64,000 bases of DNA from Haliclona indistincta (lineage: Eukaryota; Porifera; Demospongiae; Haplosclerida; Chalinidae). The position numbers and the translations under genes are program-made. Shown in pieces: positions 35,101 to 46,845 of this stretch. Each line of letters begins with the position of its first letter. Position 1 is the first letter of the stretch. The stretch covers positions 8,880,182 through 8,944,181 of the forward strand of contig OZ024790.1 of assembly GCA_964017065.1 (NCBI GenBank), written 5' to 3'. Below the pieces are notes generated by a model. That model searched no databases. It was not told the origin of the DNA and saw nothing but the letters and a program-made list of their open reading frames with translations.

Positions 35101-37861
35101 GGCTACTCACTGGCGTAAAAGGACGCAAATTTGAGACCAGTAGCACAAAAGACACACGAGATATTCACGAGAGAAGTGGTCAGCATTTACGAGGTTAAAA
35201 TTTCAGCAAGATAATTTAGTAATTAAAGGGTTAAAGGACTGTTGTGAATATTCAGCAGCAGAAGTGCGGCAATACAACAAGATATTTTCAAACATTTCTG
35301 ACGGCGATGACGATCGCGATGCGAGATCTTTCAGCTTTTGATTATGGCTCTCCAATCGATTGTTGGTGGTATTTGCAAAGTGTGTATGCTGATCCCGTTC
35401 GAATGTGACCCACATTGACTTGCAACTCTCCCAGTTTCTCTCAAAATGAAAGCTTTATTTGTGGTATTGTACAACTCTATTTTAAGACTTTTGTACTGTG
35501 TCTCGTCCTTTGCGTGAACTAAAAGTTGAATAATTCGACGACACTCTTCGCGATCAGATTTATGCACATCACTATCAACTATCCCTTTATACATTGCTTT
35601 AATGACGTGCCACTGTCAGTATAAAATAACAGCATTTGGAAACTCTTCTTTCAAGACTTTGTGCTCGGTGAAGTGTTTATCGATTATAATAACACGAACT
35701 GATTCCTATTGACTATTCTGCTCTTTAAAAGACTGGACTATTGTCTGTAAGTGTGCTGTATCTTCATGGGCAGTAACTGCATAAAATACTACTCGTCCAT
35801 GGCCAAACCCATCTTCTACCATCAAGCACGTAAGAGGCATACCAACCTTGTTGATGTTGTATGTACCATCAATAAGCAAAATTTCTGGGAACTTACTAAA
35901 AAGCTTGGACATATGACTACTCTCATAATAAAGAATAACTAGTGAGTATTCGTCATCAACAACAAGACCCCTAGTCGCACCTTGATCTTGTAGTGCATGT
36001 GTCAATTTTTCCAAAACCAGCGGTGCATCTCGTAATCCCATTGTACTCTCTTCCCTCAGTTTCTTTTTGAATATCCTTAAGAGTAACAACCTTGCCAAAC
36101 TTTCTCACAACATGGTCACGGACGTGCTTGTTGTTTGGCTTTAGAGACAAGATGTCCACAATTTCCTTTGACTCTTCCATTGACAGCCTTCTTGTAGATG
36201 GATAGTGCTTGTAAACTTCTCCTGTCCGATGGTTATGATCAAGAAGGTATTCCTTTACAACCAGACAGTTCAAGGCTTTGTACGAATTAAAGAGTGATCT
36301 TCGCTTCACAACCCAAAGAGAATGATCGTTGAATTGGCCGTATACCTTTTCCACGTCGTCGACGCTGACCAGAATGTACACAACGGACACTGTAGTACGT
36401 GTACTGAAACTTGTCCACATCGACAGGCTGATCTGCATGCTTACGATTGTAGTCACGACCAGTTTGGCTATTAAATACCCGCAAAGGATGGTGCCCTGTT
36501 TTCCTCAGTCGTTCTAGGGCTGATTCGACTTCTGAAAAAGTGGAGAATCTTTTTCCCTTAGCCAGCGGCTCGGCTGGCTCCGAATCGGTGACTGAAGAAT
36601 TTGACACGGCTGCTTCTGCCATCATGCATGCACTAGAGGGCGTGGCTTCCAAGGTGGGTGGGGTGCACGATAACAAAATGGTACGCGTACGGTGGCAATA
36701 GCGGTTCTGTGACTAATAGCGCCACCGACCGGTGGCAATAGCGGTTCTGTGACTGATAGCACCACCGACCGGTGGCAATAGCGTGTTCATGGCTGGTTCC
36801 AGGCACCGATTTGTCGGTGGCAATAGCCACGGCCAAATTAAATACGCTAAATTTTACGCGCATTGGTTTAATCAATGCGCACTATTTGCGCACCCAAGCT
36901 AACGACGAAAATTAGATGCACCGAAAATTTGATGGAATAAAATTTGGATACGCGAAAATTTCCAGATCTACGGTATTTCATTGCGTACAACATTGATGCA
37001 TTGGTCAGACAAGCCTCTTTGTTTGTTGAGAAGAAGGGATACTTCATTATCCCCTGGATCCGCCACTGTATGCATGCTGTAGTAAAAAAAGATCCGATTA
37101 TGAATATATGTGTGTATCTCCGTTATCAATTTCACATTAATAATTGTATTGTTATCATAAAGCTTCGTATCTTTTTGCAATGAAAAATGATAATTGAAAA
37201 TGTAGTGGTTGCGCATTCTTATACATTATAACTGATATGTTTTTACTGACTTTTTGCAATGATTTTTTTCCAGGGTCCTCTAAAGCATCCATCATATGCT
37301 CTCAGTCTAAGGATTCTATCATACTGTATTCTGCTCTTCCCGACTGTACTGGTCATCTCAGTATATCCTCTTAGCCAACTCGCCATCAGTAATAATGTCT
37401 ACGTTGGTTTACTGGGCAAGGACACTGCTGACCCTCGAAATACATGGATTTCGTACTGCTTTCTTCTCTTGCTGAAATTCTTTGGAGCTCTGTTACCTGT
37501 TCTCGTTGCTATGGCGGTTTCTAATCTAGTGACAGTTTTCAAGTACATTGGCGCCATTGAATTTCTTATTAGTGTGGGCAACATAATTTTGCTTCAAGTT
37601 CGATCACAATGGGTTTGCAAGCATAAATTTTTAGCAGCTTTGAAGAGGCACGTTGACCTGCCACATTCTTCAACTAATGGGAATCATGACATTGAACATA
37701 AGGAGGAAGATTCACTCTTGTTGTCGTCTCATCATGTGCAACCATCTCACCTCTACATGACTCCATACTCAACTGTGTTTAGTTACTGGCCTGTAGTGGT
37801 CATTGTCACAGCCGTGTGTGTTGTGATGTTTGGTTTCAATGTGTTTAGTGTTTTTGTTTAA
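32144..37861 (+). CDS. AAT-5: TMEM104-like transporter with a 4-kb transposon-filled intron (550 aa)
   Basis: The exons are 32144-32416, 32513-33304 and 37274-37861. Intron 1 is 96 nt and intron 2 is 3,969 nt; both are GT-AG, phase 0. All three exons are open and join without a stop: MKLSMVLLASFDSCLK start, GTGFLGIPFSFVHGGLLAG, KFEVTELTDIFLGRW, CKCNQPW cysteine loop, LYMTPYSTVFSYWP before the last helix. The large intron holds a fold-back MITE and a transposase element, and outside these it matches intron 2 of AAT-2. An inserted element also separates the probable promoter from the start, so expression may be altered although the protein is intact. Confidence 0.8.
33354..33907. mobile_element. 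CAGGAGCG fold-back MITE, copy 2 (7-bp target duplication)
   Basis: It is flanked by TTTATAA at 33347-33353 and 33908-33914; AAT-2 has a single CTTATAAC here. The ends are CAGGAGCG and CGCTCCTG, with arms of about 165 bp, including GTACGCGTACGTACAG and its complement. It is the same family as 22789-23395. It lies near the donor side of AAT-5 intron 2. Confidence 0.8.
34287..36625 (-). pseudogene. ZSWIM/MULE-like transposase relic
   Basis: The likely start is MMAEAAVSNSS at 36625. The reading then needs at least two frame changes: LVVKEYLLDHNHRTGEV (about 36250), ILLIDGTYNINKVGMPLT with E-x-T further on (about 35880-35750, the RNase H-like core of the ZSWIM1/3 and MULE group), and a region with TTNNRLESHNQKLK (about 35370). 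After a nested insertion, it ends with a SWIM-type finger CSCSFRKTLQLPCRRLL (about 34400), where the final His of C-x-C-...-C-x-H is Arg. The frame breaks, the finger change and the insertion indicate an inactive gene. Confidence 0.65.
34640..35230. mobile_element. piggyBac-like MITE nested in the transposase relic
   Basis: It is flanked by TTAA at 34636-34639 and 35231-35234. The ends CCCTTTAA and TTAAAGGG match the CCCTTT start usual for piggyBac-type elements. It is 591 bp long with no gene. It cuts the transposase gene between its DDE-like and SWIM parts. A relative is at 17403-17880. Confidence 0.65.
36691..36783. repeat. 40-bp tandem repeat, 2.3 copies
   Basis: The unit runs from GGTGGCAATAGCGG to GCCACCGACC, so each unit has inverted ends that can form a hairpin. 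It lies just upstream of the transposase start, near one end of the element, where a promoter or transposase-binding sites would be expected. Confidence 0.8.
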
Positions 37862-37877
37862 CACTCACATTAATAAT

Positions 37878-38430
37878 GAACAGATTTCACGAAACCCTCG
37901 GCGTGTTGCACATTGTAGAGTTAGTTCCTTTAGTTATGGTTTGCAGAAGGAGCTTTGCAGCTAAAGCCAACCTGCTTGCTACATATATTGAAACTGCACT
38001 GCTAGCCAGAAGACAGCAAAGTGCTGACCACAACCGAGACAAGGTGTGTCAAGTGGGCGTGACCGTGAACACTGAGTAGGTAGCCATTGCTCTTGGCTTT
38101 GATAGGCTTTTTCTTGAGATGTCTACGAACCCCCAGAGCTGTCCTGCTGTTTAGATGGAATCTACAAGTACCTAGATAGTCAACAATGGGCGCGTTTGTA
38201 GTCAGAGAGGTCCAAGACGGCCGTCAAGGTGAGCCAGCCATACATAACTCGAGAACGAAAGCACTTTAGCAAAATCCACGAGTCACATTGCAAGCCATTG
38301 TCGTGCTAAGCCTGTTCACACCCTTACCGAGTTTCAGAAGTGTGCGATGGTCTCTGCAGCTCGATGGACAGAACGAATGAACGAACGACAAACCAAGTAC
38401 CGTAACCCTCGCGCATGCGCCGAGGGTTAA
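37878..38430. mobile_element. Insertion between AAT-5 and AAT-6
   Basis: After AAT-4 exon 3 the sequence ATTAATAAT passes straight into TTTTTAAGTCGTGC. After AAT-5 the same two parts are separated by about 550 bp. The insert starts GAACAGATTTCAC then ACCCTCGGCG, and ends CGCCGAGGGTTAATT, giving short inverted ends. The first 45 bp recur in an AGA intron (13034-13080), so it is a dispersed family. A 67-codon frame at 37876 is not convincing. Confidence 0.55.
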
Positions 38431-38439
38431 TTATTATTA

Positions 38440-38548
38440 TTAATTTTTAAGTCGTGCTGTTCCGTTACGCGCGTTCTGTGTTTTAACCCTCCGTTCCGCG
38501 TAGTTCGGGTTCGAGACTTGACTTCCTTGACCTTCCATTGTCTAGTGC
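38440..38548 (+). promoter_or_regulatory. Conserved upstream region of AAT-6
   Basis: This is the block directly before the AAT-6 start codon. It is nearly identical to 30560-30665 and partly shared with the AAT-3 upstream region (GAGACTTGACTTCCTT). Conservation between copies suggests that core promoter or 5' UTR lies here. No TATA box is obvious. Confidence 0.45.
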
Positions 38549-40561
38549 ATGAAGCTCTCCATGGTGCTATTAGCGTCGTTTGACAGTTGTCTGAAGAGTA
38601 TATTCTGCAAGCAGAAGGAAACTGTTGCAGCACCAAAGACCGTCAATGTAGTTGTGGGCTTTTTCTGGTTGGTGAACTGCCATATGGGAACCGGATTCCT
38701 GGGGATACCATTCTCGTTCGTACACGGCGGCTTGTTAGCCGGAATGGCTACGTTAGTTGTCGTTTCATTGGTCTGCTGGATAACTGGTACTTGGGTACTT
38801 GAAGTTTTAGCGAGAGCACAGGTAATAACACTATCAATAATCATTGCATGCTTGCTAAATAAGGCTATACGTATACTTTTCATCAGTGCCTTATGGAACA
38901 AGTTGTTTATTCCTGCAGGCTATTACTCAGTTAAAAGTATCAACTGAATGCAAAAATCCCATCATTCTTCCAATTTCTACTTATCCTTCCCTTGATCGAA
39001 AGTTCGAAGTCACTGAATTGACCGATATCTTTTTAGGACGCTGGGCAAAGTACTTGTACCTAGTTTTAACTTCAACCTCCAGTTTTCTTTCACTTGTTGG
39101 CTTTTCCATGATTGCTGGATCATCCTGGTCTATTAATCTTCCACTGAACTTTACTGGTGTGATACAATGCACTGCTGACGATTTTCTCTTCCAAACCATT
39201 CCCTCAGATCTGTCTTGTCGATATGCCTATTGGTTCAGTCTGTTTCTGTTTGCCTGCATTGTAGTTCCTTTGTCAATGGTAGAGATGGCAGACCAAGCAA
39301 TTATTCAATTATTCCTTAGTCTTTTACGAGTTATCACAATAGGCGCCATTGTTATATTCTGTGCAGCTAATCTTATCTCTTCTGGTGATATTTGCAAGTG
39401 TAATCAGCCGTGGATGAATACCAGTGAGTTAGAACCATTCGATGATCAATGCAATGAAACCACTTCTTTGACAAGTGTATCGACACATTTTGATTTCCGA
39501 TACTGGTCTGTGACCATTCCAGTTTCACTCTTCTCATTGTCTATGAATCAAACTATTCCTTTCTTGGTTCATCCTATTAAACAAAAGCGGCATCTTGGTA
39601 CTTTGTTTCGTGTTGACTATGCTTTTATATCAGTAATGTATCTGGTGATAGGAGTAACCATTTCTCTTTGGTGGAGAGAGTGTATCAATGAGACATGTAC
39701 ACTCAACTGGGTGAGCCACTAATACAGGTGTATGCCTAAACACAAATGCAAGGCCTCATTAGAGGATTTATGCTCAAACGAAATTGTCTATGATTAAACT
39801 CTTTACGACTTAAAGTTTGTGAATTGTGCATAATAATAGACCCGAGTGAAAAAAGATCATAATGCACTGACATAATTGTACTTGCAATTGTGCATTTATA
39901 TTTGGCAGACAAACTGGCCCGGGCATATCCAGCCAACAGCAAACAATTACGTATTATTTTTGTATTCATATAGGGTCCCCTAAAGCATCCATCTTACTCT
40001 CTCAGTCTAAGGATTCTCTCATACTGTATTCTGCTCTTCCCGACTATACTGGTCATCTCAGTGTATCCCATTAGCCTACTCGCCATCAGTAACAATGTCT
40101 TTGTCTGTCTGTTAGGCAAGGACACTGCTGATCCACGAAATACATGGGCTTCGCGCTGTTTTCTTCTACTACTAAAATTACTTTCAGCTCTGTTACCTGT
40201 TCTTGTTGCTATGGCAGTTTCTAATCTAGTGACTGCCTTCAAGTATGTCGGCCTTATAGATTTTCTTATAAGTTTGGGTAATGTAATTTTGCTTCAACTT
40301 CGTTCGCAATGGGTTTGCAAGCAAAGGTTCACAGCAGCATTAAAGGAGCATATTGATCTGCCACATTCTTCAAATGGTGGTGATCGAAATGATGATTCAA
40401 AAGAAATAGATTTGCTCTTGTCGTCTTCTCGTGATGTGCAGCCATCTCATCTCTACATGACTCCATACTCAACTGTATTGAGCTACTGGCCTGTAGTGGT
40501 CATTGTTACAGCAGTCTGCACTGTGATGTTTGGTTTCAATGTGTTTAGTATTACTGTTTAG
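38549..40561 (+). CDS. AAT-6: TMEM104-like transporter (550 aa)
   Basis: The exons are 38549-38821, 38919-39710 and 39974-40561 (introns 97 and 263 nt, phase 0). It is intact and is the closest relative of the broken AAT-3, differing from AAT-5 in the block VEMADQAIIQLFLSLLR and in SLFSLSMNQTIPFLVHPIKQ. The C-terminus is NVFSITV. The intergenic sequence to AAT-7 (about 127 bp) is nearly the same as that between AAT-3 and AAT-4, so the AAT-6/AAT-7 pair and the AAT-3/AAT-4 pair are products of one block duplication. The lumenal or extracellular loop has sequons NFT and NET. Confidence 0.85.
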
Positions 40562-40688
40562 TAGCATTACAACCTTCCTCATACAAGGATGTGTTATGGT
40601 CGTGTAGCTGGCACGTGACGGATGTAAACTGCCGATCTGTGACTTCCCACGAAATACCAGCTAACTAGTGTGAGAGTCATTGAGTAAG

Positions 40689-42643
40689 ATGCTGGCGTGG
40701 TTAAGCGGTTGCCCTAGGAGTATTTGCAAGCAGAAGAAAGAAGAAGCTGCTGCAGATCCGAAAACGGTCAATATTGTAGTGGGATTTTTTTGGCTGCTAA
40801 ACTGCCAGATGAGCACTGGATTCCTGGGGATACCATTCTCGTTCGTTCATGGTGGTCTGTTAGCCGGGATAGCATCGCTCGTAACTGTTGTATTCATCTG
40901 CTGGATGACCAGTACCTGGGTCCTTGAAGTGCTAGCGAGAGCACAGGTAGACCACACATCACTGCATGCATTTTCGGGATACTGTTCACAGTCAACTCAT
41001 TAGCTGCATGTCTCAGTTGTCATGCATATAACAATGCATTGTTCCTACTCTTGTAGGCCATTACCAAGCTGAAGCAATCAGAAAGTGATGATGTAATTAC
41101 TCTGCCAATTTCAACTTATCCATCTCCAAATCGAAAGTTCGAAGTCACTGAATTGACTGATATCTTCTTAGGACGCTGGTTAAAATACTTTTACGTCCTA
41201 ATGACTTCAATGTCTACTTTTCTTGCACTTGTTGCATATGCTACTATCGCTGGGTCATCTTGGTCCATTAATCTTCCATTGAACTTTACTGGTGTGACAC
41301 AATGCACCTCTGACGATTTTCTCTTCCAAACCATTCCCTCGGATCTGTCTTGTCGACATGCTTATTGGTTCAGTTTGTTCCTGTTTGCCTGCATTGTAGT
41401 TCCTTTGTCAATGGTAGAGATGGCAGACCAAGCAATAGTTCAATTATTCTTTAGTCTTTTACGATTTATCACAATAGGCACCATTGTTATATTTTGTGCA
41501 GCTAATCTCATCTCTTCTGGTGATATTTGCAAGTGTAATCAACCGTGGATGAATACCAGTGAGTTAGAACCATTCAATAATCAATGCAACGAAACCACTT
41601 CTTTGACGAGTGTATTGACACATTTTGATTTCCGATACTGGACTGTGTCAATACCAGTTGTACTGTTCTCTTTGAACGTGAATCAGCCACTTCCCATTTT
41701 GGCCCATCCTATAAAACAGAAGAAGTATCTTGGTACTTTGCTGCATGTTGACTTTGCTGTTGTAGCTGTATCATATCTAGTGATAGCAGTAACCATCTCT
41801 CTTTGGTGGAGAGAATGCATCAATGAAATTTGCACCCTCAACTGGGTGAGTTCCAACTTGAACTTGCATAACCTGTCACGATATACCATACAACAGTAGA
41901 TTTAACAATAGCTGTCATAATTTTTCATGTAAATTTTCCATGAGTACGGTATTCTGCAAACACATGTAATATAATACCAGGAGCGTATAACCAGGGTAGT
42001 TTGCATTAGTGAAGTTCATTATAATTGTGTTGTTGATTTTTTCCAGGGTCCTCTAAAGCATCCATCCTACTCTCTCAGTCTAAGGATTCTATCATACTGT
42101 ATTCTGCTCTTTCCGACTGTACTGGTCATCTCAGTGTATCCTATTGTGGTATTAATCATCAGTAACAATGTCTTTGTCTGTCTGCTAGGCAAAGACACTG
42201 CAGACCCAAGAAAGACGTGGGCTTCGCGCTGTTTTCTTTTCTTGCTGAAATTTTTTGCAGCTTTGTTACCTGTTCTTGTTGCTATGGCAGTTTCTAATCT
42301 AGTAACTGTTTTCAAGTACGTCGGGATTACTGAATTTATTATTAATATAGGTATTATAATTTTGCTTCAACTTCGTTCGCAATGGGTTTGCAAGCAAAGG
42401 TTCACAGCAGCATTAGAGGAGCATGTTGATCTGCCACATTCTTCAAATGGTGGTGATCGAAATGGGAATCATGATACTTCAAAAGAGAGAGATTTACTCT
42501 TGTCGTCTTCTCGTAATGTGCAGCCATCTCACCTCTACATGACTCCATACTCAACTGTGTTTAGTTACTGGCCTGTAGTGGTCATTGTCACAGCTGTGTG
42601 TACTGTAATGTTTGGTTTCAATGTGTTTAGTGTTTTTGTTTAA
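40689..42643 (+). CDS. AAT-7: TMEM104-like transporter (547 aa)
   Basis: The exons are 40689-40946, 41057-41845 and 42047-42643 (introns 110 and 201 nt, phase 0). The start MLAWLSGCPRSICKQKK is chosen because it aligns with the relic AAT-4. The first helix has STGFLGIPFSF, with the Gly of GTG replaced by Ser, a change in the otherwise constant substrate-site motif. Exon 2 has ATIAGSSWSINLPLNF and PLPILAHPIKQKKYLG. Exon 3 ends NVFSVFV. It is intact and belongs to the same close group as AAT-2 to AAT-6. Confidence 0.85.
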
Positions 42644-42828
42644 CATGCACTGAACCTGAAATGATTTAAAAACCACAGCTGGTTCTAGCTCCACCCAAAA
42701 ATAATAGCACGTGGTCAGATTCAGTACATGATTGTGTTCCGAACCCAGGATTGTCGACATAAAGAATTAAAGATCCAAACAGAATTATTTTGCCTGGGTG
42801 CCAGCACTGTGGATACAGCCAACGGTAT

Positions 42829-45043
42829 ATGGAAGAAACTGCCGACGCGTATGGGACGCCCATTCTCGGGTTTGTCGAACGGTTCCGGCGATGGCTGAAA
42901 CCTGGAAACCATGCTGCTGCGAGCGAAAAACAAGACCTGCATGTCTTTATCGGTTTCTCTTTCATGGCGAATTACTTACTCGTCACTTGTTATTTGGGAT
43001 TCCCATACGCCTTCTTCCACGGAGGAATACTAGCTTCAATACTAGCTGTTGCTGTTGTGTGCCTTGCTAGTCGCATTACCGCTGACTGGGTACTCGAAGT
43101 CACGGCCAGAGCACAGGTTTGCAACTTTGTACTTTGGGGATTTATTTTAATGATTTCTTTACTATAGGCTCTTAGTGACTTCGATAAAACATCACATCCT
43201 GTTCCTAAATTACCTCACTTTTATCTGAAGGATAAATTTGAAGTTGGTAAACTCTGTCAAATTTTCTTGGGTCGCTGGGGTCATGCGTTTGCTATGCTTG
43301 TCATTGTGAGCTCGACTTATGTATACTTAGTCGGCTCAGCAGCTGTGGTAGGGTCGACGTTCTCTGTGAATATTCCACTGGACTTTGCAGGAATGAGGCA
43401 ATGTAACAGCTCTGATTTTCACATGCATGTGTTACCCAGCGATGTTTCGTGCAGAAATGCTTACTGGTTCTGCCTCTTTCTGCTAGCGGTCATTGTTGTT
43501 CCTCTCTCGTTGGTCAGCATTACTAAGCAGGCGGCTCTTCAGCTGGTAATGAATGCATTAAGAATCGTCACAATCGGTGCAATGCTCATCTTTAATTTTG
43601 TGAATTATGCTTCATCTGGAAGTGGGGTCTGTTCATGTGATCGACCATGGCGTCAATCTGATGTCAACGGAAGTCACCGTGATCCTGTATGCAATATCAC
43701 TTCATCTGCTCTCGATGCTTTATTCCACTTTCATTTCGAGAAATGGACAGCGCTGGTTTCGCTGCTTATAGCAAGTTTTAATATTCATTCAGGCATACCA
43801 TCCCTCACTCATCCATTGCGGCAGAAAAATCAGTTACGATTGATGTTTGATGTGCTCTTCATTTTTCTTGCACTGCTGTACATTTTGCTCGGACTAACGT
43901 CACTATGGTGGAGAGATTGCATCAATGAAAACTGCTCTTTAAATTGGGTAAGTATCAGCGTGACTGCAATGTCCATTGTGTATGGTCTAATTTGAGATGT
44001 TCGACACCTTGTAGCATCCTGCTAGCTTTCAACCAATTGTATTGGACTTCAAAGCTTGAACTAGCTCTAGAGAACTCCATTATTTGTAAGCATGCTAAAA
44101 CATGCATGTTGTGGTTTCTCATGCAGGTAGAGGCACTGGCGTTGTGGTCTACTATCATGTTACTATTGATGGTCTAACCAGCAACTACAACTATAAATTT
44201 GCGAGAGTGGTTTGCAAAATTGTAATAAATGATTCCGCAAAAATTTGAGCAGTAGCAGTAAAATTTTCTCCAAAATGCATTTCTTGGTCAAAAATTATGA
44301 TACAGAAATTAAATTATGCAAAAAATTTCGTGCTTTAAGGGCACTCATACAGTACACATAGAAATTTTGATGCACGAAATTTTCTATGTGTACAGTACGG
44401 TAATAAATATTATTGGCTGATTTTTGTTGCACTCCTATAGGGGCCTTTGATTCATCCTCCCTTCAGTTTGAGCTTAAGAATATTCTCATATTCCATTCTA
44501 TTGTTTCCAAACTTAGATATTATAACGGCCTATTCTATATCAGTCATCATCACTACCAACAACATCTTTACTGTCTTCACTGGCAAAGATTCCACAGAGG
44601 CTAACAAATCGAGGTTTGCTTGCATTTTGCTGCCGTCTCTAAAGTTTTTGTCGGCACTGATTCCAGTTCTGGTCGCAGCTGCAGTGTCTAATCTTGTCAC
44701 AGTCCTCAAATATCTTGGATTGATAACTTTCTTTCACTCGTTCGGAATCCCCATCGCATTGCAGCTCAGTTCACAGTGGGTTTGCTACAAGAAATTTAAA
44801 CCAACTCACCGGTCAGCTTCGACTTGTGATCTGCAAGAAACTTCATCTTATAATGGTAACGGCAGTCATCGAGAAGAAAGATCAGGACTAGTACCATCTT
44901 CATTGACTCAATCTGTGAAATCGTCAGATCTCTACATGACGCCGTACTCCACCATGTTCAGCCACTGGCCGGTAGTGATTGCGGTGGCGGTGTTATCCGT
45001 TGCTATGCTCACTATTGCTATCATTAGCCTCTTTAATGACTAA
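42829..45043 (+). CDS. AAT-8: diverged TMEM104-like transporter (556 aa)
   Basis: The exons are 42829-43116, 43168-43947 and 44441-45043 (introns 51 and 493 nt, phase 0). The start MEETADAYGTPILGF is the first ATG in frame after the upstream stop region. The first helix reads VTCYLGFPYAFFHGGILAS, so the GTGF motif is replaced by TCYL. The cysteine loops are kept (RQCNSSDFHMHVLPSDVSC and VCSCDRPW). If intron 1 were retained, its 51 nt would add 16 residues and then stop at the TAG of the acceptor. It belongs to the same subgroup as AAT-9. Confidence 0.8.
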
Positions 45044-45147
45044 AATTTATGACAATGATTTTTAGTGTATAATTTGATGTAGTCTACGTCTGCGCGCGAA
45101 GGTGTACGTGGGCGGGACCCTATGCAGACTTCCAGGAACGAATCGGG

Positions 45148-46845
45148 ATGGACAGCGCTGCCGAGGACGAGGTTGAGCCTGATCGCCAAGAAAAGGGCGT
45201 GCACATTGCCGTAGGTTTCTTTCTCTTCGCTAACTACCTGATCGTCACTACTTTTCTGGGATTGCCGTTCACTTTCTTCCATGGAGGCATCGTAACAGGA
45301 CTGCTTACTCTCACTGGTGTCGGTGTTCTGAGTAGGATCACGGTTAACTGGGAGTTGGAAGCCATGGCGCGAGCACAGGTAGGCCATCCTAAAGTACGCT
45401 GCATAACACTGTACGTCTACTGTGTACAGGCTCTTCATAGACACAAAGAAACTCCTGCATCAAGTGTAAATCTTCCACATTTTCGTCTGACACACGCGAG
45501 AAAGTTTGAGATAGTGGATCTCTGTGAGATTTTCTTGGGTCGTATAGGAAAGTATGGGTTCATTGTGCTGATCACATGTGGTTGCTTTGTGTGCTTGGTC
45601 GTATCTTCAGGAGTGGTAGCATCGACGCTGTCCGTGAATATTCCGCTGGACTTTGCAGGCATGAGACAGTGCAACAGCACTGACTTTCACATACATGTGC
45701 TTCCCAGCGATGCATCGTGCAGGAACACTTACTGGTTCTGCCTCTTCCTGCTAGCAGTCATTGTCATTCCTTACTCGATGGTCAGCATTACTAAGCAGAT
45801 TGTTCTGCAAATAGCAATGGGAGCGTTTCGATTTGTTACAGTAGGAACGATTCTGTTATTCGTCATTGTCAATGGTGTATCGTTTGGGAGTGCCTGGTCA
45901 TGTGACCAACCATGGAGAACCGACAATGACACAAGTGAAGAATACAATGTTATCGAGTGTGGTGTTAACTCCACCCTCACTGACGTGTTTTTTCGTTTTC
46001 GTTTTGACACTTGGATAACCTTGATACCAATGTCGATTAGTTGTTTCACCGTCCACGCGGGCATGCCCTCACTGTCTCACCCTTTGAGGCAGAAAAAGCA
46101 TCTTGGAGCATTGCTTCATGTGGTCTTCGTAGTCATGGGCTTGCTGTACATGATAATAGGTGTGACAATAGCTTTGTGGTGGAGAGACTGTATCATTGAA
46201 AACTGTACACTCAATTGGGTAGGTCCTATACTTTTGTTTTTCAAGATTTTTATTGCTTGTTTTGCATAGGCACCATTGATTCATCCGTCTTTCAGTTTGA
46301 GCCTCAGAATTTTGTCCTATGGAATTCTACTTGTTCCGAACGTGTACATTATATCGGCCTATGCTATTGTGGTTTTAATAGCTGGCAGCAACATCTACTC
46401 TGCTCTCACAGGAAGAGACTCTGCTGATGCTAGTGGACGGTGGTTCGTCTTGCTACTGGCTATAAAATTTATTTACAGTTTAACTCCGATTTTAGTAGCA
46501 ATGGGCGTGTCTAATTTTGTCACAGTCCTCAAGTTTCTAGGGGCAATCCTTCTCATTTATAATTTTTGGATTCCTATACTGTTGCAGCTGACTTCTCAGC
46601 GTCTGTGTTACAAGACTTTTAAGCAGGCTCTGCAATCAAGTTACAATCTTCAAGAATCTCCTGTTATCAACAATGGTGCCCAGGAAAGTTCAAGATTAAT
46701 TCCGGATTTGTCGTCAGTGAAACCATCAGATCTCTACACGACGCCATACTCTAATACTATCATCAGTCACTGGTCTGTGGTAGCTGTCATGGGAGTGTTG
46801 ACTGTGTTCATGTTTATTTTCACTATTGTTAGTATGTTTTATTAA
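45148..46845 (+). CDS. AAT-9: TMEM104-like transporter with two 51-nt introns (531 aa)
   Basis: The exons are 45148-45378, 45430-46218 and 46270-46845. Both introns are exactly 51 nt and phase 0. Intron 1 has no in-frame stop, so its retention would insert 17 residues; intron 2 ends in-frame with the TAG of its acceptor. The N-terminus is short (MDSAAEDEVEPDRQEKG) and the first helix reads VTTFLGLPFTFFHGGIVTG. The cysteine loop reads MRQCNSTDFHIHVLPSDASC. The C-terminal motif is DLYTTPYSNT, with Thr in place of the usual Met. The 3' part is duplicated at 60885-62003. Confidence 0.85.

Larger units (their letters stand above)
34018..36973. mobile_element. 2.96-kb DNA transposon in AAT-5 intron 2
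   Basis: The ends CCGTAAATCTGGAAATTTTC and its near-perfect complement (one mismatch in 20) are flanked by TA (34016-34017 and 36974-36975). The empty site is seen in AAT-2 near 10392. It contains the transposase relic on the minus strand and, near the right end, a 40-bp tandem repeat. A TA duplication is unlike Mutator elements, although the transposase looks MULE/ZSWIM-like. The outer element may therefore be a different one into which the transposase gene was carried. Confidence 0.65.

Noticed and set aside
37876..38079. 67-codon frame after AAT-5
   Set aside because: It lies in an insertion shared with a non-coding AGA intron segment and is not conserved beyond 15 residues.
45148..46269. 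AAT-9 exons 1 and 2 as one uninterrupted coding exon
   Set aside because: Alignment with all other copies places a phase-0 GT-AG intron at 45379-45429; the extra 17 residues have no counterpart.
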